The notes: a model not told the origin generated them from the sequence alone. Positions 1 to 10,270 are shown, counted from the first letter of the stretch. The stretch is DNA of 64,000 nt from an uncultured Mediterranea sp. (GCA_945831575.1 CAMACX010000008.1:16224-80223); one strand, 5' to 3'. Translations and numbers: made by a program.

Positions 1-165
1 GCCACGGAGCTGATTGCCCAGGGACAGTTTAGTCGCATGGTGGCTCTGCAGGGTAGTGACATCGCTTCGGTGCCCCTCACCGATGTGGCGGGCAAGCTGA
101 AACTGGTTACTGAGGACCATGACCTGGTGGTACAGGGCCGACGCATGGGTATCTGCTTTGGATGA
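1..165 (+). CDS. pfkA: 6-phosphofructokinase, C-terminal fragment (5' truncated by window edge)
   Basis: Open frame from base 1 to TGA at 163-165: ATELIAQGQFSRMVALQGSDIASVPLTDVAGKLKLVTEDHDLVVQGRRMGICFG*, resembling the ATP-PFK C-terminus. Confidence 0.7.
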   Translation, partial: ATELIAQGQFSRMVALQGSDIASVPLTDVAGKLKLVTEDHDLVVQGRRMGICFG

Positions 166-195
166 CAGTGGTGAGTATGAAGTCGGATACGAAGT

Positions 196-564
196 ATGAA
201 TGTTGAATCTATACGTGAATATTGCCTCGCTCTCCCTATGGTGAGCGAGGATTTTCCTTTTGATGAGACCACGCTGGTCTTCCGGGTACAGGGGAAGATA
301 TTTGCCATGATTGACCTGGAAGATACCACTTGGTTTGTGCTGAAGTGTGACCCCGACTATGCGCTGGAGCTGCGCGACAGGTATGCGGAGATAGCTGGCG
401 CTTGGCACATGAACAAGCGCCACTGGAATCAGGTCAATCTCTTTGGCTCGCTGAGTGACAGCCTGATAGAGTCACTTATACGCCATAGCTATGCCCTGGT
501 GGTAAGCAAACTGCCTAAACGCATCAAGCAGGAATATCCCTGTCTGCTGACGGTCAGTGGATGA
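196..564 (+). CDS. MmcQ/YjbR family DNA-binding protein
   Basis: 122-aa ORF; SIREYCLALPMVSEDFPFDETTLVFRVQGKIFA...MNKRHWN is typical of the MmcQ/YjbR family. Confidence 0.85.
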   Translation: MNVESIREYCLALPMVSEDFPFDETTLVFRVQGKIFAMIDLEDTTWFVLKCDPDYALELRDRYAEIAGAWHMNKRHWNQVNLFGSLSDSLIESLIRHSYALVVSKLPKRIKQEYPCLLTVSG

Positions 565-574
565 GGCGGTCAGT

Positions 575-1513
575 CTATTCGTTCGCGATTCGCTCGTCAG
601 CCACAAAGGCTTCTTCGCTGGCAACTGACGATGTGCATGTTATGGCAATGTTCGTCTCTGCCTCTTCCACTTGATGTTCAGCTTCTTCCGCATGACGCTC
701 GGCTTCGGCTGCTTGGCGGTCGGCTTCGGCTTGCTGGCTGCGGTTGCGCTCACGGGCTATCTCAATCTGCTCGCGGAAGGTCTCATCGTTGCGGATGACC
801 TTCAGTGCCATCTGAGCCGCTTTCTGCTGGCTCTCCTTCTTGCTGTAGCCCCTTCCGTTGCCGGCAGGGATGCCTTCGATGTGGACTTCGGTGCTGAATG
901 TGGGGCTGTGGTCCTTGTCCATCACCTGGTCAATCAGCTCAAAGCTCACTTGCATCTTGTTCTTCTGGCACCACTCGATGAGGCGCGACTTGAAGTTCAT
1001 CTCCTTGCGCGACATCTTATCGAGGTCGATGTATTGCTTTAGAATCTTCTCCTCCATGAACTGCATGCAGCAGTCATAGCCCCGGTCCAGATAGATGGCC
1101 CCGATGAAGGCTTCAAAGGCATTGCCATAGAGGTAGCTGTTGTGCGACTGCGAGCGGCTGCTCGTCTTCACCAGTTTGTCAAGACCAATCTCTACGGCCA
1201 GCTTGTTGAGCGTCTCGCGTTGTACGATTTTCGAGCGGGTGTTGGTGAGGAATCCCTCGCGCCTGCCCTCGAAGTGGCGATAGACGATGTCGCCCACCAC
1301 GGCGTCCAGTATGGCATCACCCAGAAACTCCAGACGCTCGTTGTTGAGCAGTCGTCCCTGGTCGGAGCGTACGGCGGTCGATTTGTGGAGCAGGGCCTGC
1401 TCGTAGTACTTCAGTTGGCGTGGGTAGAATCCCAGGATGCGGTAGAAACAAAGATAAGACTCCCTCTCCTTGCAGAAAAGAAGTCTTATCCGATGTATGA
1501 GGTTGCTCAGCAC
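575..1513 (-). CDS. rnc: Ribonuclease III with Ala/Glu-rich C-terminal tail (GTG start)
   Basis: NERLEFLGDAILDAVV signature, dsRBD GRGYSKKESQQKAAQMAL; beside fabF-acpP. Confidence 0.93.
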   Translation of the reverse strand: MLSNLIHRIRLLFCKERESYLCFYRILGFYPRQLKYYEQALLHKSTAVRSDQGRLLNNERLEFLGDAILDAVVGDIVYRHFEGRREGFLTNTRSKIVQRETLNKLAVEIGLDKLVKTSSRSQSHNSYLYGNAFEAFIGAIYLDRGYDCCMQFMEEKILKQYIDLDKMSRKEMNFKSRLIEWCQKNKMQVSFELIDQVMDKDHSPTFSTEVHIEGIPAGNGRGYSKKESQQKAAQMALKVIRNDETFREQIEIARERNRSQQAEADRQAAEAERHAEEAEHQVEEAETNIAITCTSSVASEEAFVADERIANE

Positions 1514-1538
1514 AATCTTAACGTGGCGTTAGTGGTGA

Positions 1539-2804
1539 TTACTGGGCATACTTCTTGAAGATGACACATGCATTGTGGCCACCGAAACCGAAGGTGTTCG
1601 ACAGGGCGGCATTGACCTCGCGCTCCTGGGCCTTGTTGAATGTGAAATTCAAGTTGTAGTCAATCTCCTCGTCGTTGTCGCCCTCCTCATGGTTGATGGT
1701 GGGAGGTACAACGCCGTTCACGATAGCCAGGATGCTGGCGATGGACTCTACAGCACCGGCTGCTCCCAGCAGGTGACCCGTCATGGACTTGGTCGAGCTG
1801 ATGTTGAGCTTGTAGGCGTGCTCACCAAATACCTCCTTGATGGCCTTGGCCTCAGAGATGTCGCCCACGGGGGTAGAGGTACCGTGTACGTTGATGTAGT
1901 CAATCTCTTCGGGATTCATGCCTGCATCTTCGAGGGCGTTGCGCATCACGAGCTTGGCTCCCAGACCTTCGGGGTGAGAAGCCGTGAGGTGATAAGCGTC
2001 TGCACTCATGCCTACGCCAGCCACTTCAGCATAGATGCGTGCGCCGCGTGCCTTGGCGTGCTCGAGCTCTTCGAGCACCAGGCAACCGCCACCTTCACCC
2101 ATGATGAAGCCGTCGCGGCTTGCGCTGAAGGGGCGCGAAGCGGTCTCAGGCGAATCGTTGCGGGTAGAGAGGGCGTGCATGGCGTTGAAGCCACCCACAC
2201 CGCAGGGGTAGATGGCTGCTTCGGCACCACCGGTCACGATGGCGTTGGCCTTGCCGAGGCGGATCAGGTTGAAGGCATCGGCAATCGAATTGGTCGATGT
2301 GGCACAAGCCGAGCAGGTGGAGTAGTTGGGACCGTGGAATCCGAAGAGGATGGAAATCTGTCCGGCAGCGATGTCAGAGATCATCTTGGGGATGAAGAAG
2401 GGACTGAACTTGGGACCCATCTCTGCACCGTTGACGGCATAGTTGCCTGCCTCTTCCTCGAAGGTGTGGATTCCGCCGATACCTGCACCAAAGATGACAC
2501 CGATGCGGGTCTTGTCCTCGGCTTCGAGGTCCATGCCCGAGTCTTCAACGGCCTCTTTGGCCACCTTGATGGCATACTGTGCGTAGAGGTCCATCTTGCG
2601 GGCCTCCTTACGGTCAATATACTTGCTTGCATCGAAGCCCTTGACTTCGCATGCAAATTGTGTCTTAAACTTAGAAGCGTCAAAATGAGTAATAGGTCCT
2701 GCTCCACTAACGCCCTTGACCAGGTTATCCCAGAATTCGGATACACTGTTGCCAATCGGTGTAATGGCACCAAGACCTGTTACTACTACTCTTTTTAATT
2801 CCAT
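1539..2804 (-). CDS. fabF: 3-oxoacyl-[acyl-carrier-protein] synthase II
   Basis: 421 aa; active-site STCSACATSTNSIADA, VHGTSTPVGD, SSTKSMTGHLLGAAGAVE. Confidence 0.97.
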   Translation of the reverse strand: MELKRVVVTGLGAITPIGNSVSEFWDNLVKGVSGAGPITHFDASKFKTQFACEVKGFDASKYIDRKEARKMDLYAQYAIKVAKEAVEDSGMDLEAEDKTRIGVIFGAGIGGIHTFEEEAGNYAVNGAEMGPKFSPFFIPKMISDIAAGQISILFGFHGPNYSTCSACATSTNSIADAFNLIRLGKANAIVTGGAEAAIYPCGVGGFNAMHALSTRNDSPETASRPFSASRDGFIMGEGGGCLVLEELEHAKARGARIYAEVAGVGMSADAYHLTASHPEGLGAKLVMRNALEDAGMNPEEIDYINVHGTSTPVGDISEAKAIKEVFGEHAYKLNISSTKSMTGHLLGAAGAVESIASILAIVNGVVPPTINHEEGDNDEEIDYNLNFTFNKAQEREVNAALSNTFGFGGHNACVIFKKYAQ

Positions 2805-2833
2805 GTGTTACGAATAAGTCAGTGGAATAGATT

Positions 2834-3070
2834 TTACTTCAGGTGCTCTTCGATATAAGCGATAGCGTCACCTACAGTACCAATCTTCTCAGCCTGGTCG
2901 TCGGGGATAGAGATACCGAATTCCTTCTCGAAGTCCATGATGAGTTCTACCGTGTCCAGAGAGTCTGCACCAAGGTCGTTGGTGAAGCTGGCTTCGTTAG
3001 TTACTTGTGATTCTTCAACGCCCAGTTTATCAACGATGATGGCTTTAACTTTAGATGCAATTTCAGACAT
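2834..3070 (-). CDS. acpP: Acyl carrier protein
   Basis: 78 aa, [27 protein letters not shown] phosphopantetheine site. Confidence 0.98.
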   Translation of the reverse strand: MSEIASKVKAIIVDKLGVEESQVTNEASFTNDLGADSLDTVELIMDFEKEFGISIPDDQAEKIGTVGDAIAYIEEHLK

Positions 3071-3230
3071 AACTTTTGGTTTTTAATTAATAATTAGTTT
3101 ATTTTCTTTATTTTTGCGGCACAAAGGAACAATTATTTCTGTATCTTCGCAAATATTTCGGGAATTAAATGCACTTTTTTGCGCATTTTTCACGGTTTTG
3201 TGCATGGTTTTGAATAAAATATAGGTTTTT

Positions 3231-3806
3231 ATGAAGAAAAACATCGCTATTTTCGCTTCGGGTAATGGTACCAATGCCGAGCAGTTGGTGCTTCATTTCG
3301 CCCATCATCCCAAGGCCCGTGTGGCTTTGATTCTGACTAACCGCTCGACGGCCTTTGTGCTGGAGCGGGCCAAACGGCTGGAGGTTCCTGCCTGCTGCTT
3401 CAGCAAGGAGCAATGGGCCGAGGGTACGGAGGTGGTGGAGGTGCTCCGCCGTTATGGGATTGACTTCGTGGTATTGGCTGGATTTCTGGCCCGGGTGCCC
3501 GACTGTGTGCTCCACGGTTACCCTCAGCGCATGGTCAACATCCATCCATCGCTGCTGCCTAAGTTTGGCGGGAAGGGGATGTATGGCGACCGTGTGCATC
3601 AGGCGGTGCTTGATGCGGGGGAGAAGGAGAGTGGCATCACCATCCATTACACCAACGAGCAGTACGATGAGGGGGCCATCATCTGCCAGCATCGCTGTCC
3701 TGTGTTGCCCGACGACACCTTCGAGACGCTGGCCACGAGGGTGCATCAGCTGGAGTATGCCCACTACCCTGAGGTGGTGGACCGCCTGGTCAGCGCGCTG
3801 GAGTAG
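3231..3806 (+). CDS. purN: Phosphoribosylglycinamide formyltransferase
   Basis: 191 aa; IAIFASGNGTNAEQL, FVVLAGFLARVP, NIHPSLLPKFGGKGMYGDRVHQAVL. Confidence 0.95.
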   Translation: MKKNIAIFASGNGTNAEQLVLHFAHHPKARVALILTNRSTAFVLERAKRLEVPACCFSKEQWAEGTEVVEVLRRYGIDFVVLAGFLARVPDCVLHGYPQRMVNIHPSLLPKFGGKGMYGDRVHQAVLDAGEKESGITIHYTNEQYDEGAIICQHRCPVLPDDTFETLATRVHQLEYAHYPEVVDRLVSALE

Positions 3807-3977
3807 GTGAAGTAGCTACTGGCGCTGCTTGTCACGGCTACTTACGCCGTTTTCATGGCGTTGGTATTTTATTATCAGCAGGTTGAAAATCTTTTTTCCT
3901 CGGGATGAAACAAGTTTCTCATCGCGTTGGAAACGGCTGAAAATAGCCTTCATAAAAAATGCCGACCGCACGCGATA

Positions 3978-4113
3978 AACACTTCACACTTCATATTTAC
4001 TTGTAATGTACTGATTTACAATGTGATGTGGTATGAAGTTGAATATATTAGACTTCACACTATATCATGCTGAATATCAATAAGACATGTCAAAATGTGA
4101 AGTGTGAAGTGTT
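3978..4113. repeat. Intergenic element bounded by 16-bp perfect inverted repeats
   Basis: AACACTTCACACTTCA (3978-3993) and its exact reverse complement TGAAGTGTGAAGTGTT (4098-4113), followed by a T-run. Confidence 0.7.
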
Positions 4114-4164
4114 TTTTGATTCCTCCGCGTTTTTTCTGTGGGGTCTTGTTACAGTAGGTAGAGC

Positions 4165-5211
4165 TTACTCCGGCAGGGTGATGTGGTAGGCTCCCTCTTC
4201 GCGGCGCAGGGGATAGTTGCCCCGGAGCTGTTCGAAGAGTTCGGGGTGCTCCTTGAGTGCCCGGCTGTCGGTGTGAGGGTTGTAGATCTGGATTAGGGCC
4301 TGAGGCAGGGTAGCGGCTTTGACCTCGGGCTGCGGAGGTGTTGGAGGGGTGATGGTGTAGTGCCCTTCCAGATGGAAATGGCGGCAGAGCGTATCGAGGG
4401 CTTGGCGCGTGGCGTTGGCCTTGCCGTCGGCGCTATAGCCGGCGATGTGAGGTGTACCTATATATATAGTATGTAGGAGGTCAAGGTCAATCGAGGGCTC
4501 ATGCTCCCAGACATCAAGGATGGCTTCTGTCACGAGACCCTTGCGGAGTGCCTCCTTGAGCGCCAGGGTATCGACCACTTCGCCCCGCGAGGTGTTTATC
4601 ACTACAGGTCTGCGTCTCAGCTGACTGAAGAAGCCGGCATTGGCCAGGTGGAAGGTGGGGTAGGAGCCTTCGCGTTGCAGGGGGACGTGGAAGGTGAGTA
4701 TGTCGCTCTCCTCAGCTAGCTCTTGGAGTGTACTGAATCCCTCTTCGCCTTCAGCGGCTGCGCGAGGGGGGTCGTTGAGCAACACCCTCATGCCCCAGCG
4801 GCGGGCCACTTCGGCTACCAACCGTCCCACGTGCCCTACGCCGACGATGCCCAGTGTGCTCCCTTTCAGCTTCATGCCCTTCTCCTGCTCCAGCAGCAGA
4901 AGGCAGCTCTGCACGTATTGCGCCACTGACGCGGCATTACACCCGGGTGCATTGCTCCAGGCGATGCCCGCCTCGCGGCAATAATGGGTATCAATGTGAT
5001 CGTAGCCGATGGTGGCTGTGGCAATCAGCTGTACCTTGCTGCCTTCCAGCAGTGCACGGTCGCAACGGGTGCGTGTACGGATAATCAAGGCATCCGCATC
5101 CTTTACCTCTTCGCGGGTGATGTCCCCTCCCGGCAGATAGAGCACCTCATCGGTCAGCGCCTCAATGGCCTCGCGGATGTAGGGTATCTTGTTGTCAACG
5201 ATTACTTTCAT
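4165..5211 (-). CDS. pdxB: 4-phosphoerythronate dehydrogenase
   Basis: 348 aa D-2-hydroxyacid dehydrogenase; GSTLGIVGVGHVGRLVAEVARRWGMRVLLNDPPRA plus PdxB-type C-terminus. Confidence 0.9.
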   Translation of the reverse strand: MKVIVDNKIPYIREAIEALTDEVLYLPGGDITREEVKDADALIIRTRTRCDRALLEGSKVQLIATATIGYDHIDTHYCREAGIAWSNAPGCNAASVAQYVQSCLLLLEQEKGMKLKGSTLGIVGVGHVGRLVAEVARRWGMRVLLNDPPRAAAEGEEGFSTLQELAEESDILTFHVPLQREGSYPTFHLANAGFFSQLRRRPVVINTSRGEVVDTLALKEALRKGLVTEAILDVWEHEPSIDLDLLHTIYIGTPHIAGYSADGKANATRQALDTLCRHFHLEGHYTITPPTPPQPEVKAATLPQALIQIYNPHTDSRALKEHPELFEQLRGNYPLRREEGAYHITLPE

Positions 5212-5423
5212 CTCTTGTTGAGTCTCTTTGTTTTATATACTTACATTTCCATTCGGCGTGCAAAAATACACATTTGTTTTCTGAAAGTGCAAATTGTGAC
5301 TGTAAATTTGTTGGGTTGGTTGATTTTTCGCCGGACTTGTTCTGATTAGCTGTTTTTTTACTGCAATTTTGTAGGAATTTCGAATCTTTGATTACTTTTG
5401 CAGCCCTAATAATTGATTATCCC

Positions 5424-6248
5424 ATGATGAAGAATACTGTCTTGAATCTCCTCACTGCTGTGGCTATGTTGCTGAGCATCGGGCTGATGCAGGGATGCGA
5501 CCTGATTGACTATCACCCCTATGACGTGCGCATATCGGGTCAGACCGATGTCAATGCCACCAATATGCTCCGTATCGAGCAGCTATGCCTGGGTAAAGAT
5601 ACCTTGCGCTTTGCGGCTACCGGTGATACCCAGCGCTGGTACGATGATACGCGCGAATTTGTGGACCACATCAATAAGCGTGGCGACATCGACTTCGTGC
5701 TCCACGGCGGGGATGTGAGCGACTTCGGTGTGACAGATGAGTTTCTGTGGCAGCGCGACATCCTCAACAAGCTCGCCGTGCCTTATGTGGTGCTGCTGGG
5801 CAATCACGACTGCATCGGTACGGGAGAGGATACCTACCGCAAGGTGTTTGGTGACCCCAACTTCAGCTTCATCGCTGCCCGTATCAAGTTTGTCTGCCTC
5901 AACACCAACGCACTGGAGTTTGACTACTCGCGCCCCGTGCCCGACTTTGAGTTCATGACCAGCGAACTGACTGCCCGTGGTGATGAATTTGACCGCACCG
6001 TGGTCTGCATGCACGTGCCCCCCTTTGATGGCGAGTTCAACAACAACGTAGCCAACGTCTTTGAGCACTACGTACTCCAGTACCCGGGCTTGCAGTTCTG
6101 CACCGTGGCCCATGTGCATCGGGCCAAGCAGGAGGACCTCTTCGAAGACGGCACCATCTACTACATGAGCGACTGCATCCATCACCGCAACTATTATATA
6201 TTCACTATAACTCCGGAGGGCTATACGTATGAAGTGGTTGATTTCTAA
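5424..6248 (+). CDS. Metallophosphoesterase, predicted lipoprotein
   Basis: GDTQRWYDDT, HGGDVSDFG, LLGNHD, HVHRAK metallophosphoesterase motifs; lipobox-like LMQGC; ATG chosen inside ORF 5388..6248. Confidence 0.85.
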   Translation: MMKNTVLNLLTAVAMLLSIGLMQGCDLIDYHPYDVRISGQTDVNATNMLRIEQLCLGKDTLRFAATGDTQRWYDDTREFVDHINKRGDIDFVLHGGDVSDFGVTDEFLWQRDILNKLAVPYVVLLGNHDCIGTGEDTYRKVFGDPNFSFIAARIKFVCLNTNALEFDYSRPVPDFEFMTSELTARGDEFDRTVVCMHVPPFDGEFNNNVANVFEHYVLQYPGLQFCTVAHVHRAKQEDLFEDGTIYYMSDCIHHRNYYIFTITPEGYTYEVVDF

Positions 6249-6975
6249 TGTCCTGTTACTCCTGGCCCTCTCGATGGGCCAAGCCAAGGCACAGAGTGTA
6301 ACCGATACGCTCGGTCTGCATACCCCTGATACCGTCTATGTCGTGCGTCACGATACGGTATGGCTCCAGCAGCCCCGCGCGGACAGCGTCTATACCGCTG
6401 AGGTCAGCACGCGCTACGACCGCCGCATCCACCGCTACCGCAAGCATTGGTACGGTCTGATACCCACCTACAGCAAGCTGCAATATGCCGGCAACATGGG
6501 CCTGCTCTCTTTGGGCTTCGGCTGGGACTACGGCAAGCACAACCAGTGGGAGACCGACCTCCTCTTCGGCTACCTGCCCAAGTATGACTCTGACCGCTCG
6601 AAGATTACGATGACGCTCAAGCAGAACTACATTCCCTGGAATATCACTCTCGGCGAGGGACCCTTCTCATTTGAACCGCTGACCTGCGGACTCTACTTCA
6701 ACACCGTCTTCGGCGATGAATTCTGGGTGAGCGAGCCCGACCGTTACCCCAAGGGGTACTACGGCTTCTCCTCCAAGGTGCGCACCCACATCTTCCTGGG
6801 CCAGCGCATCACCTTCGAAATTCCCCGCAAGAAGCGCTTCATGGCCAAGAGCATCACCTTCTTCTATGAAATCAGTTCATGCGACCTCTACATAGTCAGC
6901 GCCTTCACCAACGGCTACCTGCGGATGCACGACTATCTGAGCCTCTCCTTCGGACTGAAGATGCAGACACTCTAA
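6229..6975 (+). CDS. Hypothetical secreted/outer-membrane beta-barrel-like protein
   Basis: Signal peptide MKWLISNVLLLLALSMGQAKAQ; aromatic-rich beta strands; overlaps the upstream gene by 20 bp. Confidence 0.55.
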   Translation: MKWLISNVLLLLALSMGQAKAQSVTDTLGLHTPDTVYVVRHDTVWLQQPRADSVYTAEVSTRYDRRIHRYRKHWYGLIPTYSKLQYAGNMGLLSLGFGWDYGKHNQWETDLLFGYLPKYDSDRSKITMTLKQNYIPWNITLGEGPFSFEPLTCGLYFNTVFGDEFWVSEPDRYPKGYYGFSSKVRTHIFLGQRITFEIPRKKRFMAKSITFFYEISSCDLYIVSAFTNGYLRMHDYLSLSFGLKMQTL

Positions 6976-8735
6976 GGACGGTTGTAGAAATAGTAGCAAG
7001 CTACCTGCGCCCGGGCATCACAACTGCGGTACGAGGTCTGGAAGACAGGCTTGAGCGTGTAGCGACCGCTCAGCTCGGCCACCATCTTCTCCTCTTCGAA
7101 GAGGGGCACGATGAGGAACCCCGAACCCCCGGCTGGTGCTTCGCGCTCGATGTGGCGCAAGCGGTCACCCAGGTAGTAGTTGATGCTGTAGAAGTAGAGT
7201 CCATACGAGTAGATGGCCCCTTCGGGTTGCAGGTCGGTGAGTCGTTGGGCAATCTTCTTGTCACTCTTGGTCGAGAGCACGGTAGGTTGATAGACCCCGT
7301 CGAGTGCTACAAAGAGGCAGAGCAACATGCCGGCTACCCCATAGAGGTGGGCATGGGCCGAAGCCTGCTTACGGCAGAGGCGCAGCAGGCAAAGAGCCCC
7401 TACGAGCGGAATCAGAATCAGCAGCCAATGGGCGAAATCAAAGTAGTTGTCGCGCAGGGCATGCAGGAAGCCCACGTTCTCAGCGGCATGCCGGCCATGC
7501 CCCATGATGGCATCAGGTACCAATCCCAGACGGATGGCAAAAAACAGCAGCGTGAGCAACAGTCCCAGCGAACCGAATACAATGGAGAAGCTGCGGAACA
7601 GCTTGCTCCCCTGCTCAGCTAACCGCCGCAGATACTGTGCAAAGAAGAGTGCCATGAAGGGATAGATAGGCAGCAGATAGACGCTCCGTTTGCTCTTGGG
7701 GATGCAATAGAAGATGAAGATGAGCAGCACGGCCAGCCAGCAGAAGAGCTGCAGCGGGTCTTGCTGGCAGAAGCTCTTCCACCAGCCACGTACACGGGCC
7801 ATCCATCCCTGGGCTTTCGCTACCGATTGTGCCGGTTTGCTTTCCACCACTTTGCCATCTGTTGCCGTGTCTTCCTTTGTCTTGCGCTTTAGCGTAAAGA
7901 GCGAGGCCACGAAGAGCAGCGTCCAGGGAATCCATCCCCAGATGAGTGTGAGGAAGTTGTACCACACGGGGTTTTCGTGTGAGGCATAGCTCATTGTGCC
8001 GCTGAAGCGCCCCGTATTCTCTTCCAGCATCAGGTCGATAACCTCCTGTCCACCTTGCTGATAGGCCAGGTACATCCAGCCGCAGTAGGGCAAGATGGCG
8101 AGGAAACCGAAGCAGCACATCCAGCCGAAACTCTTCCAGAAGCCACGCTTTTGCATCAGCAGATAGACTCCGGTGACCATGCAGGGAAAGATGGCCCCTA
8201 CGGGACCCTTCGTCAGCGTAGCACAAGCCATGCAACCGATGGCTATCCAAGGAAATCGCTTCCGCCCTTGCTCGTCCCACGCATAGAGCAGGCAGAGGGC
8301 CACCACGATAAAGGCCACCTGCACCATATCCACGCGCCCGGCTACCGCCGCCCGGTGTACCTCAAACGAAGTGAGCAGCAGCAGGGTAGTGAGTACGGCC
8401 AGTTCCTGCCCTAGCCGCCGACGCACGAAGCGGAAGAAGAAGAGCAGCATACCGATACAGGCCACCGCCGAGGGAAAGCGTGTGGTGAACTCGCTCACCT
8501 CGCCCGTAAGCCATGACACCGCAGCAATGCACCAATAGAGGAACGGCGGCTTGAAGGCAATGTCCGTGCCGTAATTGACCGGCAGAATCCAGTTGCCGCT
8601 CTGCAACATGCTGACAGCCACAATGGCTTCACGGGGTTCGCCCTTGGAATAGAAGAGAGACTCGCCCAGGAAAGGCACTAACACCAGGATGCTCAATAAT
8701 GCGATGAGCCAGAAGATACGACGTTGATTATCCAT
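6972..8735 (-). CDS. ArnT-like GT39-family glycosyltransferase (dolichyl-P-mannose mannosyltransferase-like)
   Basis: MDNQRRIFWLIALLSILVLVPFLGESLFYSKGEPREAIVAVSMLQSGNWILPVNYGTDIAFKPPFLYW; multi-TM; start trimmed from ORF 9068. Confidence 0.85.
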   Translation of the reverse strand: MDNQRRIFWLIALLSILVLVPFLGESLFYSKGEPREAIVAVSMLQSGNWILPVNYGTDIAFKPPFLYWCIAAVSWLTGEVSEFTTRFPSAVACIGMLLFFFRFVRRRLGQELAVLTTLLLLTSFEVHRAAVAGRVDMVQVAFIVVALCLLYAWDEQGRKRFPWIAIGCMACATLTKGPVGAIFPCMVTGVYLLMQKRGFWKSFGWMCCFGFLAILPYCGWMYLAYQQGGQEVIDLMLEENTGRFSGTMSYASHENPVWYNFLTLIWGWIPWTLLFVASLFTLKRKTKEDTATDGKVVESKPAQSVAKAQGWMARVRGWWKSFCQQDPLQLFCWLAVLLIFIFYCIPKSKRSVYLLPIYPFMALFFAQYLRRLAEQGSKLFRSFSIVFGSLGLLLTLLFFAIRLGLVPDAIMGHGRHAAENVGFLHALRDNYFDFAHWLLILIPLVGALCLLRLCRKQASAHAHLYGVAGMLLCLFVALDGVYQPTVLSTKSDKKIAQRLTDLQPEGAIYSYGLYFYSINYYLGDRLRHIEREAPAGGSGFLIVPLFEEEKMVAELSGRYTLKPVFQTSYRSCDARAQVACYYFYNRP

Positions 8736-8816
8736 GTAATTTCGTTTATTTGTGGGCAAATATACCGCTTTCTGAGAAAAAAGAGGTACTTTTGCACCGA
8801 AAAAGTAGAGAGATTG

Positions 8817-9191
8817 ATGAAAACAACACACCAGATACCCACATTTGTCCGCTTTGTGCTGGTAGGAGGTCTTGCTACAGCCCTTCATTATGGCCTGTAC
8901 CTGCTGCTCCGACTGGCCATTGATGTCAATGTGGCCTACACCCTGGGCTATGCAGTGAGCTTTGTAGCCAACTTCTACCTCACGGCCTGGTTTACTTTCC
9001 GTCAGTCCCCCTCGTGGCGCCGGGCTGTGGGTTTCAGTGGGGCACATCTCACCAACTACCTGCTCCATATGGGCTGCTTCAACCTTTTTCTTTGGCTGGG
9101 CGTGCCCCCTCCATGGGCTCCGCTGCCAGTATTTGCTGTCGTGGTGCCTATCAATTACCTTTTGGTCCGAACTGTATTTAAAAAAATGTAA
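8817..9191 (+). CDS. GtrA family flippase-like membrane protein
   Basis: RFVLVGGLATALHYGLYLLL...NYLLVRTVFKK. Confidence 0.88.
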   Translation: MKTTHQIPTFVRFVLVGGLATALHYGLYLLLRLAIDVNVAYTLGYAVSFVANFYLTAWFTFRQSPSWRRAVGFSGAHLTNYLLHMGCFNLFLWLGVPPPWAPLPVFAVVVPINYLLVRTVFKKM

Positions 9192-9195
9192 CCTT

Positions 9196-10182
9196 ATGAA
9201 TCATCCTTCTGAATCTCTCCCCGTCTTGGTTATTGTGGTGCCTTGCTACAAGGAAGAGGCCGTATTGCCTGAGACTCATCGCCGTCTCTCGGCGCTGCTC
9301 GATACGATGATAGCAGCCGGTGAGGCGGATGCGTCGAGCTACATACTCTACGTCAACGATGGAAGCCGTGACCAGACGTGGCCCCTCATCTGCCGTCTGC
9401 ATGATGAAGAGAAGTATGCCTGCGGGCTGAACCTGGCCGCTAATGTAGGACATCAGAATGCCTTGATGGCCGGACTGGAGACCGTCAAGGAGCGTTGCGA
9501 CGTGGCTGTGTCGATTGATGCCGACCTCCAGGACGATGTGGAGGCTATCCGTGCCATGGTGGCCAGCTACAAGCAGGGGCATGACATTGTCTATGGCGTG
9601 CGACAGGAGCGCACTACCGATACCTTTTTCAAGCGTACCACCGCCCTGGCTTTCTACCGGCTGATGCAGCGCATGGGGGTGAATGTGGTCTATAACCATG
9701 CCGACTTCCGGTTGATGAGCCGCAGGGCCTTGCAATACCTCTGTCGCTTCCGTGAGCGTAACCTCTTCCTGCGTGGCTTGATTCCCCTGGTGGGGTATCA
9801 GACCGATGTGGTCAAGTACAACCGGGCCAAGCGCTTTGCCGGCGAGTCGAAGTACCCGCTGCGCAAGATGCTCAACTTTGCCATTGATGGCATCACCTCC
9901 TTCTCCGTCAAACCCGTGAGGATGATTTTCTGGATCGGTTGCCTGTTTGTGCTGGTGGCCTTAGGTGTCGTGCTTTGGACCCTTCATGCCTACTTCATGC
10001 ATCAGACCATCCCCGGCTGGGCTTCGCTGATGATCTCCATCTGGCTGGTAGGCGGTGTCATCCTCATTGCCCTGGGCATCGTGGGTGAGTATGTGGGCAA
10101 GATATACATTGAGGTGAAAGACCGTCCGCGATACAACGTGGAAGAGCTCCTGATGCGCGGTGAACAGGCCGAAAAGCGTTAA
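9196..10182 (+). CDS. GT2 family glycosyltransferase (GtrB/ArnC-like)
   Basis: VIVVPCYKEEAVLPETHRRL, SIDADLQDD, two C-terminal TM helices, EVKDRPRYNVEELL; start trimmed to ATG 9196. Confidence 0.92.
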   Translation: MNHPSESLPVLVIVVPCYKEEAVLPETHRRLSALLDTMIAAGEADASSYILYVNDGSRDQTWPLICRLHDEEKYACGLNLAANVGHQNALMAGLETVKERCDVAVSIDADLQDDVEAIRAMVASYKQGHDIVYGVRQERTTDTFFKRTTALAFYRLMQRMGVNVVYNHADFRLMSRRALQYLCRFRERNLFLRGLIPLVGYQTDVVKYNRAKRFAGESKYPLRKMLNFAIDGITSFSVKPVRMIFWIGCLFVLVALGVVLWTLHAYFMHQTIPGWASLMISIWLVGGVILIALGIVGEYVGKIYIEVKDRPRYNVEELLMRGEQAEKR

Positions 10183-10270
10183 TTGTTGGCCATTTGTCTC
10201 ACAATACTTGTTTTATTCAACAAGAAAGCTTATTTTTGCGCACTATAATGTAGTTTGAACCTCAGATTGT

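Noticed and set aside
1575-2798. 407-aa plus-strand ORF opposite fabF
   Set aside because: Exact antisense of a clear FabF gene with no family features; a GC/codon-bias artefact. The same applies to other long antisense ORFs such as 31504-32916, 61637-62131 and 59642-60562.
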